In this document: one piece after another, positions 52,851-64,000 of the stretch
How positions within the stretch are numbered: the first letter of the stretch is position 1
Layout: each line of letters begins with the position of its first letter
NCBI GenBank assembly: GCA_022818135.1
Contig: JAFMSR010000006.1
Coordinates: forward strand, 38,549,538 to 38,613,537
DNA from: Saxidomus purpurata
Lineage: Eukaryota > Mollusca > Bivalvia > Venerida > Veneridae
Length of the DNA: 64,000 bases
Direction: 5' to 3'
The notes under the pieces: model-generated
What the model was told of the DNA's origin: nothing
Seen by the model: the letters and a program-made list of their open reading frames with translations, nothing else
Database searches by the model: none
Translations under genes and position numbers: made by a program

Positions 52851-54312
52851 ATTTTGAGGTTTCCACTTTTCGTGCAATGCCTACTTTTTCTATGATCCAC
52901 TATGCACTGCATAATAATTGAAATACAGGTCAGTTTGTCGACTCTTAGGAAGGGAGTACAATCCGTTAAAAACGATGCCACATACACATAACGTCATAAG
53001 CAGAAGGTTACTGACAAGGTCTCAGTAGCCACACCTAAGATATACAGAATGTTACATGATTTCCACGTAGCAGTAACTTTGTTTGTCAATGGACGGAATT
53101 ACCAGTCCCCTGTTTCCGGCACTTGTCATTTAAATAGCAGAACGTTTAAGTACATGAATATCTTAAGTGCCCTGATTTAGCTGGACTTTGTGTAATCGCA
53201 ACAAAATGACAACTCTTAATATAGGTTACCTTGCATCCCAGCATCGTTTTAGTAGAAACTAGCGCTGCCAGTGAGACCTGAAGACGGCGAGTATCAACAA
53301 TCATATGCTATGCTTTTTTAAACACATTTTTACAATCCCTGTAACTAATGTACTTTATTTTGTTTTCTAAAATTTAACATGTATAGGCCACGAAAGCTTT
53401 GAACTGATTCCTCAAAATCTATCAAAACACTTTTTATTTTAAATTGATATCCCTCAAGTACAGACTGCATGGACCAAATAATAAGTGTAATAACATTATA
53501 CTTTCGATCATTACTCGCTTTTCTTCAGCAGCTGATTTGATTTTTCTGTAGTTATGCTACGATTACTCTATTAATTTCATACATGTACGAAGAGCATTGA
53601 GAAAACCTCGACGGAACGCCAAGCGTTTCGTTATATCAATTTTTAAAATGGAGGAATGACTTATTTCATCCTATGATTAGCGCACACGCGGGCATAATAA
53701 GGATAAACTGTACAGATTTGTAGACGTGACTCTCTTTATTTTATGAAGTAATGTGCAAGTTACATCATACTACATCATGTAGTACGTGAAGTTTAAACAA
53801 ATTTCGGTAGCTTTCGAGAAAATAAACAAATGAAGAATATGTTAAACTGAGGCTAGCCGGCATTACTCTTGCCTTAAGTGTCTTCTATGCTCACTTCTAT
53901 ATGACTTATATCCTCCGAAAGATTAACTTAACACCAAAGTATCTGCAAATAATATACACCTTAAAATTAAATTATTGATCCTTATTTATTCAACGGATCT
54001 TCTCAGTTCAAGAGTATTAAAGAAACAACCTACAGTTACGGAATGTAACAGAACATTTTTAATGATATTGGTTTTAACACATCTCTGTCCTCTATCGAAA
54101 CATTATTAAGAATAGGTAGCAGCTCTAAAGTGTTTACATTATGGGTTACTTAATTGTCATTGGGCATGATTATTCATCTATATATGAAATCAGACAGTTG
54201 TATGGCTGACAATAGCGTTACAACTATTGTATGGTTGGTTAAATATTGTAAAACTACTTACAATTTAATACATGCTGAAATAATAACAGGAAGTAAATTA
54301 CCATTTTGAACT
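52851..54312. other. Spacer upstream of the TRIM-like gene
   Basis: No gene or repeat recognised. The promoter of the TRIM-like gene should lie in its right part, but no clear TATA/initiator pair is seen. Confidence 0.4.
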
Positions 54313-54647
54313 ATGGCGACAGGTGGGAGTGAACAAATGTCGGATGAGATAGTAAACTTTAAATGTACACCTTGTGCAGAAATTAACAAAGTTAGAGAAG
54401 CTGTTAAATATTGTGTGGAATGCCAGGGATACTGTTGTCAGTCATGTGTGGACTCGCATAAAGCATTCCCTGCTTTAAAAGGACATAACCTGAAGGACAA
54501 ATCAACCTTAAAATCAACAGTGCTGACAAGTGATCTACCAGTAGTTCCCACGCAAACATGTAACATTCACGAGATTAAACTCATGGACATGTATTGTGGA
54601 AATCATGACGTGGTTGGATGTACAAGTTGTATGGCTTTAGATCATAG
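54313..54647 (+). CDS. TRIM-like B-box protein, exon 1 (two B-boxes)
   Basis: Starts MATGGSEQ. It contains two B-box zinc modules: C18, C21, C34, C37, C42, C45, H49, H58 and C83, H86, C95, H98, C103, C106, H111. No RING finger precedes them; RING-less B-box proteins are a large expanded family in bivalves. The exon ends at CATAG|GTATCG; the frame runs on into the intron to 54825 but loses similarity there. Joining to 57792 completes an Arg codon in phase 2. Confidence 0.85.
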
Positions 54648-57600
54648 GTATCGTTTTTCGTTTAATCAATACAACGCGTTGCAGTTGGCTTTGCCCTCTC
54701 GCTATTTTAGCAATCAATACAATTACAATCTTACGTCACACAAAGGCGAATCTGAAACTATTAATAGAGCATGTAGATATCGGTTAACTCCTCCCCTCCG
54801 TTCTTTCATTGAAAAGGTCAAATAGGGGCGCATACGATCAGTTTTTATTTGATTCTGACGTTACGGTCTGAACGTGGAAAGAAAAATTTAAAGTCATAAC
54901 AGAAGCAGTATCGGATAAAGTATATATTAAAGTGCCATTTGGTAAATGGCGGAGCCAGGTGTACACTAATTGATGAAACTTTCCCAAAACTTTATGAAAT
55001 AAACTATGGAAGTTTTATTGCGTACCTCAACGAATAGCCCAACTAATTGCACGCAAGTGCTTTTTGCTACATACGATGGCCGCCCTTCACAAAGGCAGAC
55101 TAGATGTAATATCAGTTTGTAAAATTTTTCTGTCTTGCAGTCGAAATATTGAGGCTACTCCACGAGGTAACACATGTGCATACAAATAAAAATAAAACAC
55201 AGAAACAGCGCACTTTTAAAGTAAGCAAGATTAAAATGTTATTCCAGTTCTGCAAATAGATCTAAAATGTCTGGGCTAGGTAAAACAGGACTTTCGTACA
55301 ATATTAGTTTTAATTTTTTGCCCTCAACATTTCGGCTAGGCTGCGGACAACCGGGACCCGGGACAGAAAAGCCGCTTGTCTGACAGCAGAAAGTCCCGTG
55401 CCAGACATGTCGGACCCCCTCTGTACTATGGGTTGGACATATACAGCAGCACTCCAATAGCCTAATTAATTTGGCGTTTCGGTGTGACCCCTTTCACAGA
55501 TCTGATATTTATAACTAGAAGGTGAACAGCTTGAAAATATCAGCCTATAAAATCGGTTTGCCTTCGAAGTCGAAATAGTTAGACTAGCACTCTACCAAGT
55601 TCTCAAATATATGTACAAATGTACATTAAATGTTGACTTTCCGAGAGCTTCTTGTGATTTTACCGACTCGCGTGCATGTGTGAGTTAATCATATGTCATA
55701 TAACGATTAAAACTAATGATTATCATAGTTATGACTATTTGGATACCCATTTAAAAACAATAACACTGAACATAAATTAGTACGCATGAGTATATCCAGG
55801 ATATATCAGATTATTGTGTATATTTTACTTCAGTGACGCTGACGACACAGCGGTCAGTGCAAAACAAAATGTTTCACTAAGACTGTCGTTTTCCCGCAGA
55901 TTCTTTAAATATGTTTTCTTTATCATTCGTCGAATGTTTCTTCTTCAAAATGTGAAAAAAAAACGAAATAATTCTAGTTAGTTAAGAGTTATTACAAAGT
56001 TTTGAGTAATCGTGTAACTCTCCAGTCATGTGGCATGTATGACTAGTCTACGTTGGTCAGGATGCAGTATCCAACATTCATCTACAGTTTTTTTATATTG
56101 GTTGGAATAAAAAAGAATTGAAATACATGTAAATATATGAGATAAAATGAAACAAATTAGATAATCGTCATTAATCTACTGGTCTGACTGTCATGTCTGC
56201 CGTTTCATTTTTATGGCCGAAGTAACTACGCCCCTGTTCATTGATTTGTATCTTTTTCTTAAACTCAACGCCGACCGCACTCCGAAAATTGACACTGTTC
56301 ACAAGGGAAAATTGTCGAGTTCACTGTCGGCAGTGATTATGATAATACAACGTCCGTACAAGTAAAGATTTTGGCAGATGTACTGAATATGTCAGTACGT
56401 ACAGTACGGCATTAGATACTTAGTGTGTCAGTAGACTTCCTTACCCATGGCATGACCTCGCTTTTGTGGCGACGCTCAATTCCAGTACTGCTAGAGACAA
56501 ACATATTTTTAACGCTGCGAAATCAGTTATCGATGAACTCAATTATTGATAATTTCGTCAATTTAATTACTTTCGTTGACATTTTGTTTGAATTCCACTT
56601 TGGCAAACAAAATCGACAAGTCGAGTTGAGAAACAGACTAAAAAACGCATTTTATGAAAAATGCATCACAATATATATATTTTTGTTCACCAGACGTCAT
56701 TATGAATTATGTAGGATAACATGTTACTGCAATGGAATTCCGGTGTGTAAAGTTCCGCGAACATAATTTACATGTATACTAATTCATATACTTACTGTCT
56801 ACACAGTAACACTTATAATAAATGCAATGATACCGTAGCTCAATCGCTGTGATTGAAAGAGGTCTCTTTTAAAAGAGTATATATTAATCAACATTTTAAA
56901 TAAAACAGAAGATCTATATAATTTATCTCGAAGTCACTACAAACCTATATTTAACATTACTGTTTGTTACATACGTGAAGTTTACCATGCGGGTTTTTGG
57001 GCGGAGCAAATTGACGACGTGAGAAAGAAGCTGGACGCTCGCACCTAAATGTCCTTGAATGGGGAGGAGTTACCTATAAACTAGCTCTAATAATAGTTTC
57101 AAAATTGCGCGATGAGTGACGTAAGATTATAACTGTATCGATTGCCAAGATAGCGAGCGGGCAAACCCAACTGCAACGCGTTGTATGTACTTTAGTGTAA
57201 TAATATTAAAGTGAGTTTCTTAGGCTGGTTAAACGCACTTCTTTATTACGAAAATACATTGGCATCCTTTGTGATCTTGGCGACATATCTTTTTTAAACG
57301 TTAATATATTTTTTATTAAATGTGTCCACCTTGTTTAATGATTTATTTCTATTGATATACTTAATAATAAGGTACTTTTTTAATTGACTGAATGACTGAT
57401 AGTTAATCAGTTAATCTGTTTTATTCTCAACTTGTAGAATAAATCTGACGACTTGCTTGGTTATATTTTGTAGCTGTGTCTATTTGTATTACTTCATGTA
57501 TGTGCTTAAAACTAGAACACGTTTCAAACGTCTTTAAATATTTCGTTTTGTATTATCAACATATTTACGGTGTATAGAGATAAACTTTGTCATGTATATG

Positions 57601-57791
57601 TACGAGTATTTAGATACTTTGTACATGGTTAATGTCTTAAAATATTTCTTTTCATTGGCAACCTTGATCTAGAATAACCTTAATACAGCTACACAAGCGA
57701 TTTAACTAGCATGTTATCCTAATCTCCAATGTTTATGTACCTTAACACGAAGATTTTCTTCAGATTTGATAAAGAATTCAAAATTTTGCAG
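54648..57791 (+). other. Intron of the TRIM-like gene
   Basis: 3.1 kb, with GTATCG donor and AATTTTGCAG acceptor. Short frames (55239-55457 minus, 56425-56766 plus) have no recognisable content. Confidence 0.6.
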
Positions 57792-59148
57792 GAACTGCAC
57801 AGATGTTCAGCTAATACCGGATGTCATTGATACAATTTTTAAAACATCGCTGGCAGACGAAACCTCTCTGAAAGTTCAAGAAATGAAGTCAAAGATGGAG
57901 AAAATTAAAACATCTAGAGAGCAGCTACTTGAAGAATTAAAGAAATGTAAGACGCGGGCAGTAAACGAAATAAGAGAGTATAGAAAAGAAATGGAAGCCG
58001 TTCTTGAACAACTTGAAGAAGAATCAATCAAAGAAGTGGAGAAGCATTATCAACTGCTAGACTCTACATTACATGTAGAGAAGGAGAGAGCAGAGTTAGA
58101 GATGAATATCCTGAAAAAGACGGCCGTTGATTTGATGAAATCAGAAGGTAACAAAGCCCAGCAGTTTGTTTCTGTAAAAGTTGCTCAGATGAAACTCACT
58201 CAGACAGAAGAAAAGTGTCACTCACTGGAAGAAAATGCAGATGCTAGAATATCATTTGCTCCCGATTCAAATATAAAGAATTATCTTCAACAACTGAAAT
58301 CTCTCGGATCCGTGAATCACCATGACATTGCTCCGTTACAACTAAGGACAAGTGTCTACACTATTAAGTCAGCTAGTGAACTGAACGTTAAGATGCAGAA
58401 CGATTCACAGACATGCTACATACACGGATCTTGTTTAACTGATGACGGTGAGCTTCTGTTGGCTGATTACTACAACCAAAAACTGAAACGTATTGACATT
58501 GTAAGAATGTGTGTAGTTGATCATTGTGATCTACCATACCACCCGTACAGCGTTTGTCAAACAGGTAAACAAGAAGCGGTAGTAACATATAGCAATTCAA
58601 TCATTCAGTTCGTAACCATGGGAAATCAGATGACAACTAACAGACAAATGAAGCTGAACCATCCTTGCTTTGGTATTGCATACAAATGCGATAGACTGTA
58701 TATAACGGACAATGCCGAGTCGCTATATATACACGATATGTCAGGTAGCCTATTGCAAACTGTATCCAAGGACAGTTCTGGTAATACTTTGTTCCAGAAT
58801 AGCCGTCATATGGTTTTGAACGACACTGATGACAAGATGTATGTGATAGACATTGGAAAAGGTCTAGTCTGCCGTGATGAACAGGGGAATCACAGTTACC
58901 GCTTCACTGATACATCGTTATCAGTGGCAACAGGAGTTTGTACTGACGGTAAAGGCAACATCCTTGTTAGTGGCCACAAATCAAACAATGTTATGCAGAT
59001 AGGACAAGATGGAAAGAAAGTTGGCATCATCGTGAACTCGTCAGATGGACTGAATAATCCACAGTCGGTGTGTTTTGACAAAAGAAAGTGCACCTTAATT
59101 GTTACGCAAACAAGCAGTGACATAGTTAAATTCTTTGACTTGAATTAA
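57792..59148 (+). CDS. TRIM-like B-box protein, exon 2 (coiled coil and NHL-like propeller)
   Basis: After the splice the protein continues NCTDVQLIPDV, the usual continuation after the second B-box in this family. Then comes about 130 residues of heptad-rich coiled coil (MKSKMEKIKTSREQLLEELKK...), and a C-terminal ~250-residue region with six-bladed-propeller repeats (GELLLADYYNQKLKRID, DRLYITDN, GKGNILVSG). The full protein is 563 residues. Such proteins oligomerise through the coiled coil and bind ligands with the propeller; many in bivalves are thought to act in immune signalling. Without a RING, ubiquitin-ligase activity of its own is unlikely. The single large second exon is typical of the family. 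Confidence 0.88.
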
Positions 59149-60765
59149 AATTAGAACGAATGGCCTAAGAGGTGTCCGGTGTTGTATTCTACACCACATG
59201 AGAACATTAATTTGAAATTGTAGATTTCTTTTGTGAATTTATATTTGTACAGTCTTTATATGTCTCATCTTTAAAGAGAAAAAGTCTAAGTATTAAGAGT
59301 CGCATATTGAAGCATGTTTGATCTTTAAGAAAACGATATATTGGGTTAAAACTCAAAACCATTTTAATTACAAATATAATTATAATGTATAAAGCTGTAA
59401 ATTTCCGGCTATTCATTACAAGTCTGGTTGAACAAAATACATTTAGAAGCAGCTTTAATCAGTCAAAAACATTGCATTTGTAAGCTGAAAACTTACTGTC
59501 AAAGAAAATCTTTATCCTGTTTCTCATTGTCGAAATTTTCAACAAACACTCTTCACTGCACGACCCAAACTGTTTTATAATGACAGTTGGGTTAGACCAG
59601 TTGCATTACATGTACCACTACATACTGATACTATTTGCATCGAGTAGAATAAAGTCTCAGTGCAAGGACCTGTCGGAAGTGGAGAAAATAGCGTGGTCGG
59701 ACGCACAAAAAGGCAACATGACTGTGCCAGGTGTTGTCACTGGAATCGACAGTAAAATGTTCTATAGATAGACAAATAAGCGTCCGATTTACGTTTCAAT
59801 AATTAAAATTGCTTAATTGAAAACAAAAGCACATTACAAAGGTACAAATCTGCATTGTATTGTATATATTGTCTGTTTGTTTCATTCCTGTTAGTCACAT
59901 GTGCTTTTAGAATGAATGCTTTATATTCATATGTTAATCAGATATTAAAAGCTATTAAAAGCTTATAATTATTTTGAATTACCAAAGCGGTCCAAAATTA
60001 ATATTCGTCAGTTCATGCAAGAAAGTAATATTTTTCAATATAAAAAAAAAATCTTGGATATCTCCATCACGAATGAGTAGAAACAACACAGTTTTAACTG
60101 CTTAAAGTACTGCACATAACTACTCGTTTAGATCGCATGTGTAAATAACGTTTATGCTTTGTCTTATTTTTAAAATATGTTTAATGGCTTCGTCCTTCTC
60201 TTGAAGCAGTCAGTTCTCTTCAGCCTTTTTCATGTATTCCCGTGTTTTCATTCTGTATTTTAAGGTACAGCTTTTATCTATCTCTTGTCAAGTATCTAGA
60301 CAAGTCGAAAATAAGACAATTCAACACTTCATAACAAAGTAGGCATGAAACATAACTGTTCAAAATGACTGATTTATGGTGTATGGCGGTAGCTACTACT
60401 CACTCACACGGAGAGAATTCAACGGCAGTCAACGGCAGTCAACGGCAGTGGACATTAAGTTTATTATACAAACATTTATGTAAAATTAGATATTTTACAA
60501 TAGGTTTTAAGAGTGATAAGTACAAAACATGTCACGACAATAAGTCGTACCTGCCAAAAAATACCTATGAATTTATCTTCCGTCATTAATGGTTGTTCGA
60601 GCTTCTTGCCCTCTGTGTCACATGGTGCGAAAAAGCAAATACTTCACCAACCAACTTACACATTTTCTCCACTTCTCCGCATCTATGACTTTGACATTCT
60701 TTCCCAAAAACTAGTATGTTGAAATCCGTCCTCCACGTTCAGTGAGTATTATAAAATTAAGCAGT
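59149..60765. other. Spacer downstream of the TRIM-like gene
   Basis: No gene recognised. A short tandem AACGGCAGTC (three copies) is at 60420-60449. Confidence 0.45.
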
Positions 60766-60769
60766 ACAG

Positions 60770-60930
60770 GCGGTGGTGACAGAGCTTGTTACGCCGGAAT
60801 GGTCCTGCATTCGCAAGTTTTTTGTTGCAGGGAAAGAAAAATATGCAGCTTGACGGGGAGTCGCAACCTGGGACCCTTCGCTTACAGTCTGAATGCTGTA
60901 ACGACTGAGCTACCCGGCCTCTTGGGCATT
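60770..60930 (-). repeat. tRNA-derived SINE-like repeat
   Basis: On the minus strand GCCGGGTAGCTCAGTCGTTAC is a near-consensus A-box region, and GGTTGCGACTCCCC a B-box with one extra base. The stretch from 60931 to 61776 is otherwise featureless. Confidence 0.55.
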
Positions 60931-61776
60931 TTCTTCTCTTGTCATTAATAAGCATGAGATGTGGTGTTTCTTTAACGTGCCTATCTGTGTTGTTAGAGTG
61001 TTCTTTTTCGTAACAGAATGGCACACTTCACAACGACAAAGCTATCGCATAAAATATAAATGTCTCAGATTATGCTGTCAGTCCTAAAGACTGTACATGT
61101 GTAGTAATAAGCTATTAGCAACTTACATCACATACTTCTGCTGTCTTTGTCAAAGATTTACTCCAGACAGGAAATATCTTAATTAAAGATGAAGCGAATG
61201 TAATTATAAGATTTGATGACTGCATTATGATAGAGTAAAACTATTATTACATACAACAACACGCCTTTCTGGAGTGCTATTTATTGCAACAGAAGAACAG
61301 CATTTAAAAATATCACAGATATATGTTGAAGAATGAAATATGAAGAAGAATCTATCCGAGTAAACTTTCGGAATAACATGTTGTATTTTCATAGATTTTG
61401 TGTCAGTATCTATATATAAATGTTCAAAGTTTATCACAGGAAAAATAAAATATGAAATAGTCTATCACAGAAAGCAACCTCTGACAGAAGCCTGAATGAT
61501 GATGCCATGGTTAACCATATATGTATAATGTGTACAGAGAGTTACCAAACATATCTCATGTGAATACAATCCGTTCCATTGACAGTCTATCTTGGCAGTT
61601 ATATATAAGGGTGATACAAAACAGCGGAAAACATCATCAAATGGCATAGAAAAGTCACATACAGTTTACAGGTGACAGAGCTATATTCACATAAATTTGT
61701 AATGTTGTCACTACTGTAACACACTATATATCTACTACTCTGCCTTTTAAGTGACAATTTGAGCCATTTGTGCCAG

Positions 61777-62048
61777 TTATACAGCAGGGTTGGAATAAGT
61801 TGGCGGTCCAGGTACTGAAGTTGGTTGGGACCCTGAATAGGCTGTATGTGTTCCAGAAACCGAATAGGGTGGCGGTTGCGAGGAATATACTGCCGGATAA
61901 ACTGATGGCGTAGGTCTGACGGTGGCGGTTGCCTTGGCTGCAAACAGGAACTTATATGCCAGATAAACTGCGACAATTATTAATACTACCCCAACAACGG
62001 CTCCGACTACAGCACCGGCGATCAGGCTTGCTTTGTTTTCTTCATCGT
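61777..62048 (-). CDS. EB/EGF-like receptor, transmembrane and PPPY-tail exon
   Basis: A TTATCTTACAG acceptor precedes a 272-bp terminal exon. It encodes an acidic juxtamembrane stretch, one membrane helix (IAGAVVGAVVGVVLIIVAVYL), and a Pro/Ser/Tyr-rich cytoplasmic tail with PPPYSV, a classical WW-domain ligand, and GPPTYSN near the C-terminus; stop TAA at 61777-61779. It joins the exon at 62683 in phase 1. The tail could recruit a WW-domain (for example NEDD4-type) protein; this is inferred. Confidence 0.8.
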
Positions 62049-62682
62049 CTGTAAGATAAAAACTTGTTGTTTAGAAGTTTGTCAACAAATTCCCTACATT
62101 ATCAGTACATATAAAACACAAAATGAAAGCAATCCACTGTGCGCAAACCAACGTTTTAGCTATGTGACGTGCATAGACGCATGTCAACATAAGCTGAAAA
62201 ACGAAAGCCTGCCATCTGTCTTTGTAATCAGTGTGGACACTGTAATACAATAAATCGCTGGTTTTGCATAGCAGTTCCTAAAGTCAAATTAATAATGTTA
62301 GCTATCAACTATTTATATTTTGCTGCAATCATATTCCTCTTACATTAACGTGATGAAATAAAAACAAATAAAACTACTTTATACTTGTAATGTCTTTGAT
62401 AACAAAGTCCCACTTCTCCGAATGCACATAAGGTTAGTAGGAACATAAAGCGGCGTGTCCAGATTCTTGCATGAATATTTTACAAACTGATCAATATGCA
62501 TTTTAAACTGCTGTTCATGCAAAACATTTCTCCGCCACTATGTTTGCACACGAAACAAAAACAGAAATGACTCGGTGCAATATATTTTAGCTAAAAGTAC
62601 TTGGAATTCGCGATTCGTTTCATACTTGTTTCCAAAGAAGCTGACATAATTTATTTTGGGATACAAGATCGCTTGTACGCAC

Positions 62683-62775
62683 CTGTCCCTTTTTCTTCAC
62701 ATATATTGCTGCTGCACTCAAGTGTACTGAAGGCACACACGATTGTATCGTCACAGTATCCACCAAGCCGACCAT
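62683..62775 (-). CDS. EB/EGF-like receptor, cysteine-rich exon 2
   Basis: A 93-bp symmetric phase-1 exon between TTCTGCAG and GTGCGT encodes a short module with four cysteines (LGGYCDD...CAF...LECSSNICEE), of EB-module type. Confidence 0.75.
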
Positions 62776-63083
62776 CTGCAGAACATCAGAAACATTTCAA
62801 ACATGTAAGACCCAAATCTGATCATGTTTATTTTCCTTATTTTGCATGATGTTTTAAATTATGTATATCGGGATTTTTAGAGGACGGCATAGTTCGCGAT
62901 TTTGGCCCTAATTTAGCGATTCATTAATTCGTGACTTTCGCTTCACATGTTTTTGTTAAACTGACATATTTTCAAAGACAACGGTTTATGTTTTTCACTA
63001 ACATACGTAATTGTTATCAATACATACAATCGTATTAAAGAGTTTCTTCTTTTAACATTTATTATAATGACGTATGTGCCCAC

Positions 63084-63218
63084 CTTGCTTGCATAACTTG
63101 TTAAGAATGCGGTACCCGTTGTTACAGCTGACACAGACTTTACCGTCATCTAAACATCCGCCGTCGGCAATGCCACTGCAGTCGTCGGAATCTGTGCAGG
63201 ATCCACCCGCAGTTCCAG
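63084..63218 (-). CDS. EB/EGF-like receptor, cysteine-rich exon 1 (first in window)
   Basis: A 135-bp symmetric phase-1 exon between TTATCTTACAG and GTGGGC encodes GGSCTDSDDCSG...GGCLDDGKVCVSC...NKLCKQ, an EB/EGF-like module with six to seven cysteines. Upstream exons, including the signal peptide, must lie beyond the right edge of the window. Confidence 0.75.
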
Positions 63219-63424
63219 CTGTAAGATAAAAAGATTGCATTAAAATTTCTGACATTGAGCATACATTTTGATCATGTTTTATACTACTTCGAAAACATGA
63301 AGTAATTTGAACGTAAAATGAATATTCAATATGATGTTATAGTTAGAAATTTTATTAAAACGGATGACATTGAGTGACTTGATTTAATTTGCGTATTAAA
63401 ATTTCTTAAAGTTAAATACTTTTC

Positions 63425-64000
63425 TTTCAGCATTAAGGTGGGTCAGTACCTTTCGTTGCCGAAATTAAAAGTTGTCATATTTGTTTAAAATTTGAAACAT
63501 GGGTACATCATGTCAACATACGTTGCATGGTAACGTTTTCGTTACTGTGACGTCACATGACGTCATTTGACAACGCCCTCTAGCGGCACGGTACCAGAAA
63601 CAACCCGTCATATGATAATTGCTATATTTTGTTGTCATTTTTGGACCGATATTCATATTCTAAATTGTGTTGTAATGCTTTAAAGTTTTTCTTTCAATCC
63701 ATGTGTATAAAATTTTAATTTTGTAAACAACTGATATCGCAATCCCGCCGAAAACGTCAAAAAGACGTCATAAACGTCAACATTTCACTCCACAAATTTT
63801 CGCTTTTAGAAAAATTGCAAAAAAACTAGACGGTGAAAGGTTTTTAAATTTTAACAGTGTATTATTTAAGAAATCTTCAACTCAATAATTGAATAAAAAG
63901 AAAGTGTGTTCGACTTAGATTTTTCAGTACGCGCTCTTGAATAATGTCTCTGTAACGTGAAAAAGTGATAACGTTGCTAGGAACGTCAATGCGAAATGAT
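63425..64000 (-). repeat. Dispersed repeat, copy 2 (inverse of 1370-1935)
   Basis: See the entry at 1370-1935. This copy starts next to CATTAAGGTGGGTCAGTACC and runs to the window edge. It lies in the gene region upstream of the EB-module exons. Confidence 0.7.

Noticed and set aside
59580..59771. 63-codon plus-strand frame downstream of the TRIM-like gene
   Set aside because: No motif, no splice context; length is compatible with chance.

Overview
The window looks like nuclear DNA of an invertebrate animal, most likely a bivalve mollusc. It is AT-rich, has long spacers and spliced genes, and carries many short inverted-repeat elements, minisatellites and tRNA-derived SINE-like repeats. A RING-less B-box (TRIM-like) gene and EGF/EB-repeat receptors fit molluscan gene families. 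The lineage is an inference from gene content; no species can be named.

Host genes. Three can be followed across splice sites with matching phases. (1) A minus-strand, single-pass receptor with many EGF/laminin-type repeats has its signal-peptide exon at 48103-48157, one 752-codon extracellular exon at 29550-31805, a membrane exon at 28918-29029 and tail exons at 27069-27181 and 26427-26506. (2) A plus-strand two-exon TRIM-like protein (54313-54647 and 57792-59148) has two B-boxes, a coiled coil and an NHL-like propeller. (3) A minus-strand receptor made of cysteine-rich EB/EGF-like exons plus a membrane/PPPY-tail exon (61777-63218) runs off the right edge. An OTU-like fragment lies near 18.5 kb.

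Mobile DNA dominates. A 14,338-bp Polinton/Maverick-type element (32398-46735) has 165-bp terminal inverted repeats, a perfect 6-bp target duplication (CCCCAC) and a virus-like gene block: packaging ATPase, small basic and hydrophobic proteins, chromodomain integrase, penton-like and major capsid proteins, and an adenain-like protease. It sits in intron 1 of the EGF receptor gene. No protein-primed DNA polymerase is visible; the left third instead holds a 1.7-kb GCCAAGCA-rich array. Several genes carry single frameshifts, so this copy is probably defective.

The most unusual object is at 10340-16730: a 6,391-bp, nearly perfect palindrome (arms about 3.18 kb, no indels, only a handful of mismatches). 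It begins with the same nine bases (AGTAGTATA) as the Polinton and is flanked by its own perfect 6-bp duplication (CATTCT). Each arm carries two zinc-finger genes and a basic-protein gene. I interpret it as a symmetric, TIR-only Polinton derivative, formally like a snap-back defective viral genome, integrated by a Polinton-type integrase.

The remainder includes two short elements that share TACGGA ends and 6-bp duplications (24704-25320 and 27749-28483, the latter filled with a CCTACGTAGG satellite), a TAA-flanked MITE (2931-3520), fold-back repeats, two broken non-LTR retrotransposons (21.7-24.6 kb) and a dispersed repeat present in opposite orientation at the two ends of the window.
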